Assembly (NCBI GenBank): GCA_900088475.1
Contig: FLMG01002184.1
Coordinates: 1 to 64,000, forward strand
Length of the DNA: 64,000 nucleotides
Direction of reading: 5' to 3'
Source: Hyphochytrium catenoides
Lineage: Eukaryota; Sar; Hyphochytriomycetes; Hyphochytriales; Hyphochytriaceae
Part shown: in pieces, positions 24,454 to 36,179 of the stretch
Position numbering within the stretch: position 1 is the stretch's first letter
Layout of the letters: every line of letters begins with the position of its first letter
Notes under the pieces: model-generated
Seen by the model: only the letters and a program-made list of their open reading frames with translations
The model's database searches: none
Told to the model about the DNA's origin: nothing
Position numbers and translations under genes: made by a program

Positions 24454-27400
24454 ATGGAAGATAGCGTCCCGCCGCCGCCCCCACCACCCCCACCTCCTCC
24501 GAGCTCGGAAAGTAAGTTATGCTTTGTCCCAGGGTTGCACCTAATTCCCTCTTTCCGACTAGACTTGCCGCGTAGGCAAGAGGAACGTGTCATAGTTAAA
24601 ACTTTCTGTTTGCTGCTACTTTGTTTAAGTTGATTGCTGACTTCTATCTGATAGATCCCACGCTAGCTCTGGAGTACTATGATGAGGAGCCGCCACCACC
24701 TCCTAGCGAGGAGGATGAGGAAGCGCCTCCTCCTCCTCCCCCGGTTGATGGACCTCTCCTAGAGCTGCCCCCGCCACCTCCGCCCCCTCCTCTTCCGGAG
24801 GCCGCCCCTTCTTCTTCTCCACCTAGTACCGCTCCTATGGAAAGGAAGGCGGACGAGCAGAAAGAGCAGGAGGAACGTACAGAAGGCCCCGACAAGCTGA
24901 AGTCTCTCGGTGAGCTGGCCCAGGAGCTGGCAAATTGGACGCTAGCCTCTGACAGGGATGTAAGTCTAGTCTCTCTGTTCTCTAAATAATCTCCATCTTT
25001 GTCCCTTGCCAAACGCTAAGACATTTGCAAGGATTGCTTTGAATGTCTAGTGCCCGAGTGCCGTTGCCTCTCTTCCCTATGTCTCTTTCCTCTGCTGTCG
25101 TCGGAAAGCCGCTTACTTGGCTGCCCTCTTGGGACCTCGTGATGCATCTCTCTAACCCTCTTCACTCACTGCTTGTAGCTTCTCTTTTATCTCAAGAAGT
25201 TCTCTTCAAATCTTATAGCCAAGACAAAGGTAAGACAATTCCTGCTTAAGCTGCAAGTACAGAGCTGCACGCATCGGAACAGCTGGAGCTTTTAGTATAG
25301 AACAAGCGGCTATAGAGAGAAACGCGTCTTCTTCTGCGAAAAGGGGGGAGCTTCCACTGACTTAGCGAACTCAGCTGTATGAGTTTCTCTTCACTACTTA
25401 TCGCGCTGATGTGCTTCTTCGCCGGTCTTAGAACATCGAAGACTCGATAGATGACCTCAGTGAAGGAGTAGTCCAGGCCGAAGTCAGGGTCCAAAACGTG
25501 ACAAACGAGTTTCTGATGCTCTCGAACACGCAGTTTATCGAGAATGTGAGGACAAGAAGATGGGCGAAAGTGCCTGGACGCTTTTCACTAACTGAATTAA
25601 ACCTTACCCTATTGTCGGACAGAGAGTATACGAAGAGGAGTTGAAGGGGCCTGAGGAGGAAAAGGAAGAGAAGAAGGAGCCAGAAACCTCAAAGAAAGAG
25701 TCAGGGCAAGACTACATTGTCCCAAAGTTCAAAGAAGCTCTGGACCTTGGTATTCAGGTACACTGAGAAACACCATTGACTGAACGCTAGCGGGTCATCT
25801 TCCGTGTACAAGGTCTCTTAAACCTCCTTTCTTCGCCTAGATGGCCCACTGCTTACAAGCTCTGTTGCCCATGCTGCACCTTTCCCACTCCTTACACATT
25901 GATATAGTCCTTCTGCCGCTATAACGCTCTTGGCTCTTCTTCTCGCCCTTGCTTTCCTGAGTGCAGGCCATGAAGCTGTTCGCACTGGTCGAGTACGGCT
26001 CAGACGGAGAGGAGCTTCAGCCAGAGTTTGAAGATGCATTGGTACAGGAAGCCTTCTTAGCTGCATCACTCCTCCCATTTCCTCGTGCCCAACATATCTT
26101 GTTGGAAGCAATAGAGAGGCATTGAGGCGCCATAAGCTGCGTCGTGAGGGGGGACCTTATACATATGCGTGGATGTTCCGCTATACCACTACGACAGTTC
26201 ACTTCTTTGGGTGTCATGTGTCCGGTCGGTTCAAACGAATGTCTCTCACGAACTAACGCCACAAACGCGCTTCGCTTCCAGGATATCTACAACGAGCGGC
26301 CTCTGCCATATGTAATTGGGACAAGGGAGTTCCTAGAAGACGACACCCTCGGCCTCGGCGCCCCGCCAGATGAAGTCAGCCTGAGTATGTTGAACCACAG
26401 TATAGAATATAAGAGGATAAAGACAGCCAATTTGTGTAGCCGCGATGGGAGTAAAGTAGTAAAGCAAAAAGAGAGGTAGAGACTAGCATTGAGCTGTCTA
26501 GAAGGCACCATGTGCCACCGCAATATGCTACTAATTCTCACTCACTCTAGGTGACGAAGACGAGGACGACCTCTCTTCATCTGAGTATGAAGAGTCAGAA
26601 GACGAGGAAAGCGATGAGGTGATAAAAGAGGCCAGACCCAGCCCTGCCACTGTCTATTGTATCTAATTGGACTCACAGGAAGAAGAGTCAGAAGAGGAAG
26701 AGACGTCGGCAAGTGAAGAAGAGACGTCAGGAAGTGAATACACCACTGAGGATGAGGAAGTAGACCAAGATGAGGATGATGAATCTTACGAGGACGAGGA
26801 CGAGGAAGATGAACGGGTAGAACGCAGGCAAACTCCTACAAGTGGGCCCGGGACTAAGAGGAACGTCTTTAGTGACGAAAGCGAAGAGGAGAGGTAGATT
26901 ATGCACGTCTTGGCTGGCTGCCGTGAGGGTAACCTCTCATTACCCTTTCTTATGCGCCCTCATATATTCCGCTCTCTACGCACGGCATGCAAACTTCCTT
27001 TGCCATGCTGCGCTTCATGCAGTGATGAGTATGAGAGTATGCCACCACAGAGGAGATCCTCCTTAAGTGCCCAACAGCGCAAAGGCAGTGCCGTCGAGGT
27101 AGGGTGCTGTTGGGTGGAGAAGCCCCGTTCGTCTTCATCTGTCGCAGTCCATGGATCTCTAAAGGCTCTTTTTCTGACGTACACACAGAGTGAGTCCAGT
27201 GAAGACGCTTCAGAGCTCTTTGGTACAGGTTCAGAGCCTACACAAACTCCAACTAGCGGGCCCCCAAGCATTGCTGCAGCCGCCGCTGCTGCTGCTGCGT
27301 CACGCACAAGGGCTTCTGGAAAGGCTCCTCTATGGGATGATGATGAAAGTGACGATGATGGGTTATTTGCACCCACTCAAAAGGACGCTGTACCGGCAAG

Positions 27401-29255
27401 TGAAACTTTGGGGTCGTGCTAAGATTTGATCTGTATCTAGTGGGAGTACGGAACGAGTCTTCCTCTGCCCGTTCCGGCTCTTGCCTTCTTGTCGCCTCCT
27501 TGCACGCTGTAGGTTCCTACTTCAGCCTCCTTGCGAACGTACAGACTAAAAAAAACTCTGCCACCGTGTCATCCCTATAAAAACCACCGCATTTACCCCT
27601 TTAGCCCAAGGCAACTCCATCTTCGGAGTTAAGAACACGGCCACAACGCAGCAATTTGTTCGAGGATGAGAGTGAGGAAGGTTCAGATGCTGGCGACCTC
27701 TTCGGTAGCTCAGCCCCAACATCCCGACAAAGGTGTGTGCAATTGGTGAAGCTCCTTCCGTGTCCTCTTTTACTGCCTGCTTGGTTGACTTGACTGTGTT
27801 CCAGTAGGTACCACCTTATACGCCCTCAGTGTCTTCCCCTCTCTCCGTGAGTCTGCTACCTGTTATTCCCATCTTCTCGTCCGGACCAAGAAGCTAACAA
27901 TGTCGGCTTCGGGCAGCTCTTTCCGTCGTCAGCCTTCCACAGATAAGGCTTTATTTGGGACCAGCGATAGTGAAAGTGAGAGAGGCCTTTCTCCCTCTCA
28001 AGCCTCTGAAACCCCAAGATCTAATCTCAACCAAGCTCAGAGGCCGCTCAACGTGCCTCGTCCACTCTCTGCGGCAGAGGAGGACAGCGACGAGGAGTCG
28101 ACTGACGATAACCTGTTTGGTTCTGGCCCTGTGACACCATCACCAGGCCCCGGATTGGCAAGGCAGCGGTCAGCCCTTTCGCAGCCAACCTCTACGCCGA
28201 AACCAGCGGAGACCTCCACACCCATTTCTCATCGAGCTTCATCGTCCTTGTTTGGTGAGGGGGAGACGGATGATGAGACATCTCTTTTCTCCTCCTCCTT
28301 TGTCGGCGGTACACCGTCGCAACCCAGCCGTGATGTCACTCGCTCGGTCACATCTTCATCGGCAGGGCTCTTTGGTGGTGAAAGTGATGAGGAACCATCC
28401 AAACCTCCGGTTCGTCTTCCTCCTGGGGCGCAGCCAGTTTTACCTATAGCCACAAGGCCCATAGCAACGCCTACAGGGGCTTCTGTGGCCTCCACCACCC
28501 CAGCTACGGCGCAGACCCGATCGGCCAGCACAGCGAGCTCGCTTTTCAGTGATGATGAGGACTTATTTGGTCGGCCCAGTGCAAAGACAATCAGTGGATC
28601 TATTGGGCCAGTGTCCACGTCAATAGCAGCCAATAATGCGGTTCAGAGTGCAGAAGAAAGTGAGGATGATGACGATGATCTTTTCGCAAGCCGAAGCTCC
28701 CAACCAGCGGCACCCAGCTTCTCGCACTCTCTCTTCTCCGATAACACAAGTCCGTCTATTAGCCAGAGTCCCTTTGCCACAGAATCGAGGCGGCCAATGC
28801 CTGGAGCTGTCTCTGTCCTACCTACTCAAGCGAAGCTCAATGCAGCTCCCGCGGCTATTAATCCCCCAGCAAGCAGGACTTCTCTCTTCTCCCGGGCTTC
28901 AAACGCAAGCTCTGCTGCAGATGACGATTGGAGTGACTCTGAGAGTGGACTCTTCGGCGAATCCAAGCCAATGACAGCAGTAGCACCGCCAAAACCTGCT
29001 GCGGCCCCTTCCTCGACCGTACAAGCAGCTGCATCAGCACAAATCCCTGCTCCTGCTAGATCCCCGTCACTCTTCGCCTCAGACTCTGAACAGGACCTAT
29101 TTGGGACAACGTCGAGGTCTCCAGCTCAGTCAGAGGCCAAACCCTCGACATCAGCGGCTCCTTCTGTTAGCGCGAAGCCTGCCGCTGTTCCCCCTCCTAC
29201 GCGGCGGCCTGCGTACGATTCGGACGAAGAGTCTGAGGGCGGTCTGTTTGGCTGA
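24454..29255 (+). CDS. WASH complex subunit 2 (FAM21) homologue with proline-rich head
   Basis: Twelve exons (24454-24511, 24655-24959, 25179-25229, 25432-25545, 25623-25757, 25967-26041, 26282-26384, 26551-26618, 26679-26893, 27191-27395, 27605-27732, 27917-29255) give 931 aa. FAM21 is the long-tailed subunit of the WASH complex, which drives Arp2/3 actin branching on endosomes; its tail binds retromer. Residues about 105-280 are the conserved head: NWTLASDRD, NEFLMLSNTQFIENRVYEE, VPKFKEALDLGIQ, IYNERPLPYVIG. The tail (280-931) is acidic and disordered with about 18 LF motifs (LFG, LFE, LFS, LFA) each near Asp/Glu/Ser clusters, as in FAM21 retromer-binding repeats. Unusually, residues 1-90 carry four polyproline runs alternating with acidic patches, which animal FAM21 lacks. 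The exon 10 donor is probably GC (CCG|gcaagt, 27396); a weaker in-frame GT lies 6 nt upstream. The exon 10 acceptor (27190) was chosen to keep the acidic LF frame. The last exon (1339 nt) is by far the longest. Converges on a PX-domain gene. Confidence 0.9.
24466..24825 (+). repeat. polyproline-coding CCN tracts
   Basis: Four clusters of CCN codons in WASHC2 exons 1 and 2 (around 24469-24500, 24690-24710, 24726-24742, 24768-24798), encoding runs of 5-11 prolines. The codons are mixed (CCG, CCC, CCA, CCT), so this is not a fresh single-codon expansion. The reverse strand reads as polyglycine and is only a shadow. Confidence 0.75.
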
Positions 29256-29392
29256 AGGAAGGACAGAGAAACAAGGTTCTGACAACCCTAAAGGATACGC
29301 CCGAGTAAGAGAGCAGCATAATACGGTAGTACTTCTTTGGCAACTAAAGAATAACACGTTAAGATATATTTTTGACGAGCTGCTGCACTGTC

Positions 29393-29932
29393 CTAGCTAT
29401 GAAGGATAACTTCAGCTTTAGCTGTATCGATTCTTGAGCTATTCACAGGGACAGCGTAGGCCATCGTTACACCCACAGAGTTTGGCGGGTGGACTCTCGA
29501 CCCGATGTGCCGAAGTTCCAGTCCAAACATAGAGAACATACGCGTGTTGGCCCTTGAACAGTGCATGCACTGCTCCTGGGGAGGCAGAACGGACGAGAGG
29601 TAGGTGCTAAGGAACTTATTCAGCCAGCTGCGAAGCAATGCGCGCCGTTCTTCTACAGCTTTGTGGCTGGCATTTCGGACTCGGGGCTTGGGGAAGGGCT
29701 CCTTAAGGATGACGTCTCTCATGGGTGCGCACTGCCGGCAAGAAGTGGAAGAGAGGAGCAGAACTGAGCTCCAAAAGCTGGACTTCCAGTCTTCAATCTC
29801 CCAGAAGGTCCTCTTGATGTGCCAGCGATATCCGAACGTATCCTCGAGAGTGAGAGTGTAGATATGATCCGCATAATCCACCGCCGTGATCGTTACAGTC
29901 GGCTGCTCTGTCTGTTGATCCGAGCTCTGCAT
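29393..29932 (-). CDS. PX (phox-homology) domain-like protein
   Basis: Single-exon gene, 179 aa, ATG 29932. After a variable start, YTLTLEDTFGYRWHIKRTF gives the opening beta strands. FPKPRV followed by VEERRALLRSWLNKFL (about residues 82-115) resembles the PX core: the proline-rich loop and the ERR...L helix that contacts phosphoinositides. PX domains bind PI3P and similar lipids on endosomes and vacuoles, as in sorting nexins. The C-terminal 60 residues carry two Cys (MHCSRAN) and no second domain, so no BAR partner is visible. It converges on WASHC2 with 137 bp between stop codons; both would act on endosomes if the assignments hold. Intronless in an intron-rich neighbourhood. The lipid-binding Arg of strand 3 is not certain. 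Moderate confidence. Confidence 0.6.
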   Translation of the reverse strand: MQSSDQQTEQPTVTITAVDYADHIYTLTLEDTFGYRWHIKRTFWEIEDWKSSFWSSVLLLSSTSCRQCAPMRDVILKEPFPKPRVRNASHKAVEERRALLRSWLNKFLSTYLSSVLPPQEQCMHCSRANTRMFSMFGLELRHIGSRVHPPNSVGVTMAYAVPVNSSRIDTAKAEVILHS

Positions 29933-32886
29933 TGTGTCGTGAAACAGCTTGGTACTTAGGGAGGCTGACTCTTCTTTATCTGTGGGCAGTATTATGGGAT
30001 GTGGGTCTTAGAGTTCTGACAGCTAATCTACAAGTGAACGATAGTGTGATAATAGAGGGAAAGAGCCCGCAAAAGGAAGTACACTAGCAGCTTTCGTAGT
30101 GCTTTCCAGATGACGCAGACTTCTCTTCTTGATGTTGCTCTCGCAAGGCAAGGAGGATGCAAATGAGAGTGGAAGTAGGCGCGAGGGGAGGAACCTGGAT
30201 CTGCTCTGTAGGATGGAGCATCAAGCTTGCTGCTTGACAAGGAAAGAAGGATAGAGCAAGGGATAGAGAAAATATTGGACGACGAGACAGAGCTGGGAAG
30301 AGGTGGAACATTTCGTCATACATCATAAGGCTAACTGAGTGAAGATGAGGGACAGAGAGAGAGAGGAGAAAGACCCATTCCTTAGCGCTGAGAAGAAGAG
30401 CAACAGGAGCTTCCTTGAGGCTGTTCTTATTCTCTCCTCTGTGCCACATTCATCCCTTCCTCACCATGATGAACTGTAGCAGACGCATCAACTGCCTAGA
30501 GAGAGAGAGCAAGGAGCCCACCAGCCGTGCTGTCCGCCCTCTCCTCGTTCTTCAGTATTTAAGTTCCATTATTGCTGCCTCCTCTCTTCCCTCCTTGCCA
30601 AGAACTATTCTGAGGGATAAACTCTAGAAGGGGGAACTAAAGGGGGCTGACCCGCTCATTCAAGCCGCTAACGGGAGAATAGTAGGACAGACCAGAATCT
30701 GGATCATACAGTCCCTTTATTGTAAAATGTCGACTGCTTATACGGAGTACGTAGTAATATAAGGGCGGGGTGATGATGTGATGATGATGCGGCGGTGTCT
30801 TTCTGTGCCTGGTTCGCTTGTCCATGCTGCCACTTGTTCAACATGTCTTTGACGACCTTCTTTTCATAGTTCCTTAGCCACGTCCTCGATCTGCTGGTTC
30901 TGCCCATTAAAGCCGGGCAAGCAAGAAAGAGCTGCGACTAAAAAAAGCCATATCCTCGATAGTGCAGATAATAAGGAGCTCCCTAAACGTCACCATCCTC
31001 GCCACTTACAGCACAGGTCGCCACTTAGCCCTCGCTCCTCTCCAGCTGGGACTTCTCGGGATCTAGAGCTTGAGCTATCAATGGTTCCCTCCTGGCTCCT
31101 CCTCGCCGCGCAATTCACCTTTTAGCACACACAGGACCGACGTTCGGCTGCTGGCTGCAGCCTGGGTACCCGTTATTATAGACCGAGTCACGGTGGCGGA
31201 TAGCTAGTTGTTGACGATATTGCAGGGCTCTTTGAAGGGGTGTGGCTCGAAGAAGGAGAAGGAGGCTCAGAAACAGACCAATAAAGTCAGCAGCGCAGAG
31301 TTACAGCAGGCAACAATAGCTCAATAGTAGGTGGTAGAAGTTGCGGGTGGTTCGCCTAAGACACCTTGCATCAGTGGCACATGGTATTATAGGACATGGT
31401 CCGGCTTCCAACAAGGGATCGGGGAACAGTCAATCATAGAAAAGCAGGCGTAGAGGATCCTACTGATAAGACTCCTGAAAAGAAGATGCCCCCGTTGTTG
31501 AAGAAAAGATGGATAGAATATCTCCATTTGCAGTTCAAAGGGGCACCATCAAGGGACCGATGAGGAGTCATTATTGCTGAAAGGACTTAGAAAGGCGCTA
31601 ATAAAAAAGAAACAACGGAGAGACGCAGGTGTTTCATCAAAGATCTTTAGACTAGTTGCGCCGCATATGACAAGTCTTTTTTCTCTGCTTCTTCTACTTT
31701 CCAGTCTGTGGAAGGAGGAGGTTGGGGTCGATAACAGAAAGTTTATGGTACCTTGATCATCATCACGCGGCAGCAAGTGAGCAGCAGTAGATGCCATCGA
31801 GCGAGCTATGTTATCAAGATTTCCTCCTCGTGCATCCACAACCTCATAACTGTACCACTCGCGTACTCTCCTGAGGCCCTATGCAAGACCTCTATCGCCC
31901 GGCAGCGCCAGCAGCAGAAAACCAATCCGTCTGACCAGCTAGTGCCACGATCTACGATATCATCAATCGAGTAGATTTCCTAGCAGCATTATCCTTCAAG
32001 ATTCTTGGTCTTCTTATTTCTCAACAAGTGGGTATGGTACGTAAAGTACGCACTCGTAAAGCAATAGCTTCATAGCTTCCTAATAGCCACAGTTTCACGC
32101 TAAACGACCCTGGATGAGCTGCAGGACTGGAATCTTGAACGGCAAGGTAATCCTGTGAGGTCGATCCGCACCCTTGGAGACTGCGTAGATCCCACCGCAC
32201 ACCAAGTGCTGTTGTTCCCATTAAGAGAAGCTAGCGGGTAGTATCTACTGCTTACAATAAGAGCACAGTCTGTGTAAGTAGAAAGGGAAGGAGCATGAGC
32301 GCCTTCCATCATCGGACGTCTCTTCGTGGACTTCGCCTCTCTCTTCAGTCAAACTCCTGATTGATGTGTAATCAAGCGTTCTAAGGGGTCGCTTCCTTGC
32401 TCTTGCCTGCAGGCAACCCGGCTCCCGAGCTTCCTAGCGGTTACTTCTCTCGCCCCATTGCCTAGTACTGCTCTGCAATTTCTTTTTCTGCTTCAGAATG
32501 CTTCAAGCTCCCCTCACGTTTTCTGACGTGAGTAGATGTGACCCCTCTGCTTTGTCAAACGAGAAACCTAGTCCAAGTAGGATGCCCATGCTACATTTGT
32601 CTGAGGTATACAGGAGAAGGGCTGCCGCATACCTAGAGCTAGAGACACTGCTACCTGTGTGCCTAGAAGAGGAAGTCACAACGAGTACAGCCCAACGCAG
32701 CAGCACTTGAGATAGAAGGATAGAGATGAGACTGGGCAGTAAGATGGGGATATGTCGTGACTGGGGACAGATTGGTCGCATTCACCCAGCTACATGGTCA
32801 AACCTGGCCCTGCGTATGGACTAGTAACACAGTTGGGTTCATTCTTCAAGTCATTTAACTATATCATTCTCTAAGTAGCCAGGGTT
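29933..32886. other. long intergenic region with no supported gene
   Basis: About 2.95 kb between the PX gene and the PABP2-like gene. Open frames on both strands stay under about 120 codons, overlap each other and carry no motif. 30230-30400 is purine-rich (GA-rich) on the + strand. No RNA gene, transposon ends or long repeat seen. Confidence 0.5.
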
Positions 32887-33836
32887 CTACGAATAGTATG
32901 GGTGGAACCTCCCACCTCGTCCTCGGTGGCCACGGCCCCTACCGCGGCCGCGGGCTCTGAAGGCTCCACCTCTTCCCCTGCCGCGCGGTAACTGGAATCT
33001 GGGAACGTTCTGTCTTTTAGGAACAACCTGCATAAGGATCAAGGTAAGGATGTGAGACTGCAATAGAGATCTCCAAAGATCTGGCTTACCTTCAGCTTTC
33101 GCCCACGGAATAACGTATCGTTGAGAAGAATAGCGTTTTCAGCGGACTCCTTGTCCGCAAACTCGATGTAGGCATGCCTGAGTACACGTAATCAGACACT
33201 TTACCTTCCAAAGCCTCTGAAGGCAGTGGTTATTAGCTTACCCCTTAGGTTTTCCTGTGAACTTGTCACAAAGGATGGTGATCCGATTTATGGTTCCGCA
33301 AGTCTGGAAGAGTGCCTGGAGTTCTTCTAAGGTCGCGTCATAGTCCACCTGACCGTCGTATGCCAGCTTAGGCGGGATGTCCTTCGTTGTCAAGCAAGCG
33401 GCAAATGAAGTTACAGCTTACCTGGCCCACAAACACGGAGCACTCGTCGATATTCCCGCCCGCAGGCACAGGGAGAGCGCTTCCCATCTGTTTTTCAACC
33501 TGATTCTGCATCTCACTGATTTTGGCAGCTTCTTCCTCCATTTCTTGGACCTTCCGCTTCATTTCCTCAATCTCTGCATCCACTGACGTTGTATGTTCTT
33601 CCTCCGCATGACCCTCACCATCGTCCAGCTCAGCCTCGAGTTTGGCTGCAACCTTAGGATCAAGCTCATCATCTTCCTCCTGCCAGAAAGATATGTTATT
33701 CGGTTGGGATACCACGACCATGTACTAGCAACTTTAAGGCAGGCAGGCACTACGAATGATAGCACACTAGAGACGAAGGCCATCCCTGGCTGCTGCAAAG
33801 TACCTGGTGCTCGGTCTCTAACTCCTTATCGCTCAT
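32887..33836 (-). CDS. polyadenylate-binding protein 2 (PABPN1/PABP2)-like RRM protein
   Basis: Five exons (33804-33836, 33422-33679, 33242-33348, 33090-33177, 32887-33027) give 208 aa. PABP2 binds poly(A) tails in the nucleus and controls tail length. The layout is the family's: a short acidic N terminus; a coiled coil from about residue 40 to 72 ([19 protein letters not shown]); one RRM at about 88-163 with RNP2 (SVFVGQVDYDA), [13 protein letters not shown] and RNP1 ([13 protein letters not shown]); and an Arg/Gly-rich tail (RGRGRGG...) ending in Tyr-Tyr-Ser. The C-terminal RG tail is the site of Arg methylation in known homologues. The protein is shorter than human PABPN1 because the N-terminal Ala/Gly region is missing, as in fungi and protists. 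Start ATG 33836 opens an 11-codon first exon. Divergent from the SET-domain gene on the + strand. Confidence 0.93.
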
Positions 33837-34161
33837 ACTTCACAAAGGTGGGCGAAGAAGTCGCCTGGCCTAGCCTTCGCACTGATTAGCCTCCCAACTT
33901 CTTTATCGATCCACTTAAGGCCACCCGTGTAGGGCTGGCAGAAGCACTTGTATGCGTTTGGCCCCCACAGAGTTTTGAATGAAGTGAGAAGATGGATATC
34001 CACACCGAATACTGGGAAGACTGCTGACAGCGGGCTTCAAATCTCTCATAAGCTTCTCCCTTTCTATCCGTGGCGGGCAGGAGCAGGAAGCAAGCATCAG
34101 GGTGCCTGTCTGCAATGTTGCCTCTTTCTCATCATCATCTTCCTTTGTTTTCTTCCATCAG
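33837..34161. other. divergent intergenic region and likely 5' exon(s) of the SET gene
   Basis: Lies between the PABP2-like start and the first SET-gene exon I can place. A + frame at about 33940-34110, preceded by an acceptor-like ctggcag at 33942, looks coding and could be an earlier exon, but I could not find its start or a clean donor. Confidence 0.35.
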
Positions 34162-36080
34162 GGGCGGCGGGTTCTGTGCATTTACAAGGAGTGGAGTCAT
34201 GGGCGGTGGGCGGTCAGGAACAACAGCCATTACCTCCGTGAGGATTCTGAATATAGAGTCATGGTACAGAATAACCGACCTTGCAAGAAGGTAAGGATTA
34301 AGAATCAAGAAGAATACTCGCTGCTAACGGGTATCTGATGCGGTATTTTCGTGTGCTTATATTCGGGGCTCAGAGCTCCCCGGCTGAGGACTCCGAAGAT
34401 CTGTCCTTTCTGAAGATTATTGACAAGATCGAGAACTTCCAGGAGAGGTCGTATGGCCACTCGGGATTGTAAGCTGTTCTCACCATGGTGAAGGACCTGC
34501 AGGGATAGCGCATCCCGTATTAAGAGTACAAGCGCTGCTATCACGGCAGGTGCCGCGAGCAAAGGCTGTGCTTGTGCTGCAGAGATCACAGCATACAGAG
34601 GCGAGGTTTATGCCCTTCTGATCACTGTTGTCGCGGTCAGTAGGTTGAATGTATCTAGTCTTCATGGCTAGCTGGGAATCGTACTGGTAATGGTTTTAGT
34701 GTGCGATACGCGGATATCGTGGAACGTAGTCGTATGGTTGAAGACTTCAAGAAAGGAGAGGCCACATACAGCCAAGTCAAACGATCTAGAAGCTTGTCGT
34801 CCAACGATGATGACTCTCAGTTACGACCCATGATAAGTAAAAAGGATGGCCTCTTAAATGTCCTATGTACTAGTGTAGAGTTAGGATTGGATATTACGTG
34901 CTACTGGGACGCCACAGATTTTGCAAGCGTCTTGCGCGTAGCGAAAGTCTATCGGCCAGTCATCCTGCGTGCAGTTGACCTCCGTCGACAGGACATTTCT
35001 TATGGAAAGGTGCCAGGAGGTGTAAGATGCCAGAACCAAGTCGACAGTGAACTATTCCCTCGACTGAAGTTCGTGAATGAAGCTCAGGTAGTTGCATAGC
35101 TGTCGTGTAAGGGTTTAGATTGCCAACATCATGCACTCACGAGTCGCAAAACAGTTCAGCCAAGAATACCCTCTTGTGACACTTGTTAATGTACATCTAG
35201 GTGAAAGTGAAGGGTAATCTTTGCCCTCTTTCGATGTTTGAGCGTGAACCAAGCCCGATATGCCGATGTGATTGCGACGGAGACTGTCTCCAGGAACTTG
35301 GTTGTCCTTGTATCCGTCTCAGTTCAAAACCCGATGCCAACAATATCCTGCCGTATGAAGGCCTGCGCCTTATCCTACCGCGAAGCCCCAAAGATCCTCC
35401 CATCATAGAGTGTGGTCCTCTCTGCTCCTGCCGGCCTGAATTTTGGTAAGAGCTATCTCTTCCACATACAACTTCCATTCCCTTGGGCCTTACCACAAGG
35501 CAAATAATGCAGTCACCATAGGGTGACGCAGCAGCCCTTCGACCAATTGCCCAAACTAATCGTCCAGCGGCATCGAAAGAAAGGTTGGGCAGTGAACGCA
35601 GGGGAGAAAATTATGAAGGGCACTTTTGTCTGCACCTATACAGGGGAAATAGTGTCTGCCGCTGAGTACAATCGCCGCCGCGACGTACAGCGGCAAAATA
35701 ATAAACCTAACTACCTCCTTATGCTCCGAGAGCACATTCCAGGTAATCATGCACCGTTATCGGGTTTGGTTGAGATAGTCGCTCAACAACAATGCCTTTT
35801 GCCTCTAGCTGCAGGCAAGACTGTGAGGACAATCTTAGACGCAACAGTGGTAGGTAATATTGGCCGCTTCATCAACCACTCTTGCGAGCCAAACCTAGTC
35901 CTGGAACCCGTCAGATCGGAATCCTTTGTTCCAAGACTATCTTTTTTCGCTGCACGGGACATTCAATCAGGTGAAGAGCTGACTTTTGACTACGATAGTT
36001 CTGCGGGCGCAGGGCGACGAGCACTGAGTAGTACTAGGTGTCATTGCGGATCGTCAATATGCCGAGGCTACATTCCCTGA
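34162..36080 (+). CDS. SET-domain histone lysine methyltransferase, SUV39/SUVH type (5' end unresolved)
   Basis: Six phased exons (34162-34290, 34374-34468, 34700-35087, 35201-35445, 35522-35742, 35815-36080) give 447 residues; an upstream exon with the start is missing. SUV39-group enzymes methylate histone H3, usually K9, using S-adenosylmethionine in the nucleus. The pre-SET zinc region has CRCDCDGDCLQELGCPC, then IIECGPLCSC. The SET domain has KGWAVNAGEKIMKGTFVCTY (SAM-binding start), GRFINHSCEPNL (catalytic NHSC) and GEELTFDYDS. Post-SET is CHCGSSICRGYIP at the C terminus. In pre-SET the usual C-x-N-R after the Cys cluster reads PEFWVTQQ, so the last zinc ligand may be displaced or the splice differs. 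The N-terminal 250 residues carry no domain I can name; a YDG/SRA domain is not seen. Stop codon 99 bp from the RPL4 stop (convergent). Confidence 0.85.
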
Positions 36081-36179
36081 GAAGGATAATAATCAAGTAA
36101 AGTAAAGGCCTATTAGCATCATCATCGCGTTTATTATGGTGGGTTACTTCCCAGTGGCGAATCCTTTCTAAGGATTGCC

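Noticed and set aside
24677-25012. Polyglycine/serine-rich open frame on the - strand
   Set aside because: It is the reverse complement of the polyproline-coding WASHC2 exon.
27190-27429. Leucine-rich + frame overlapping WASHC2 exon 10
   Set aside because: It is the shifted frame of the acidic LF/alanine stretch; splicing at 27190 keeps the LF-motif frame instead.
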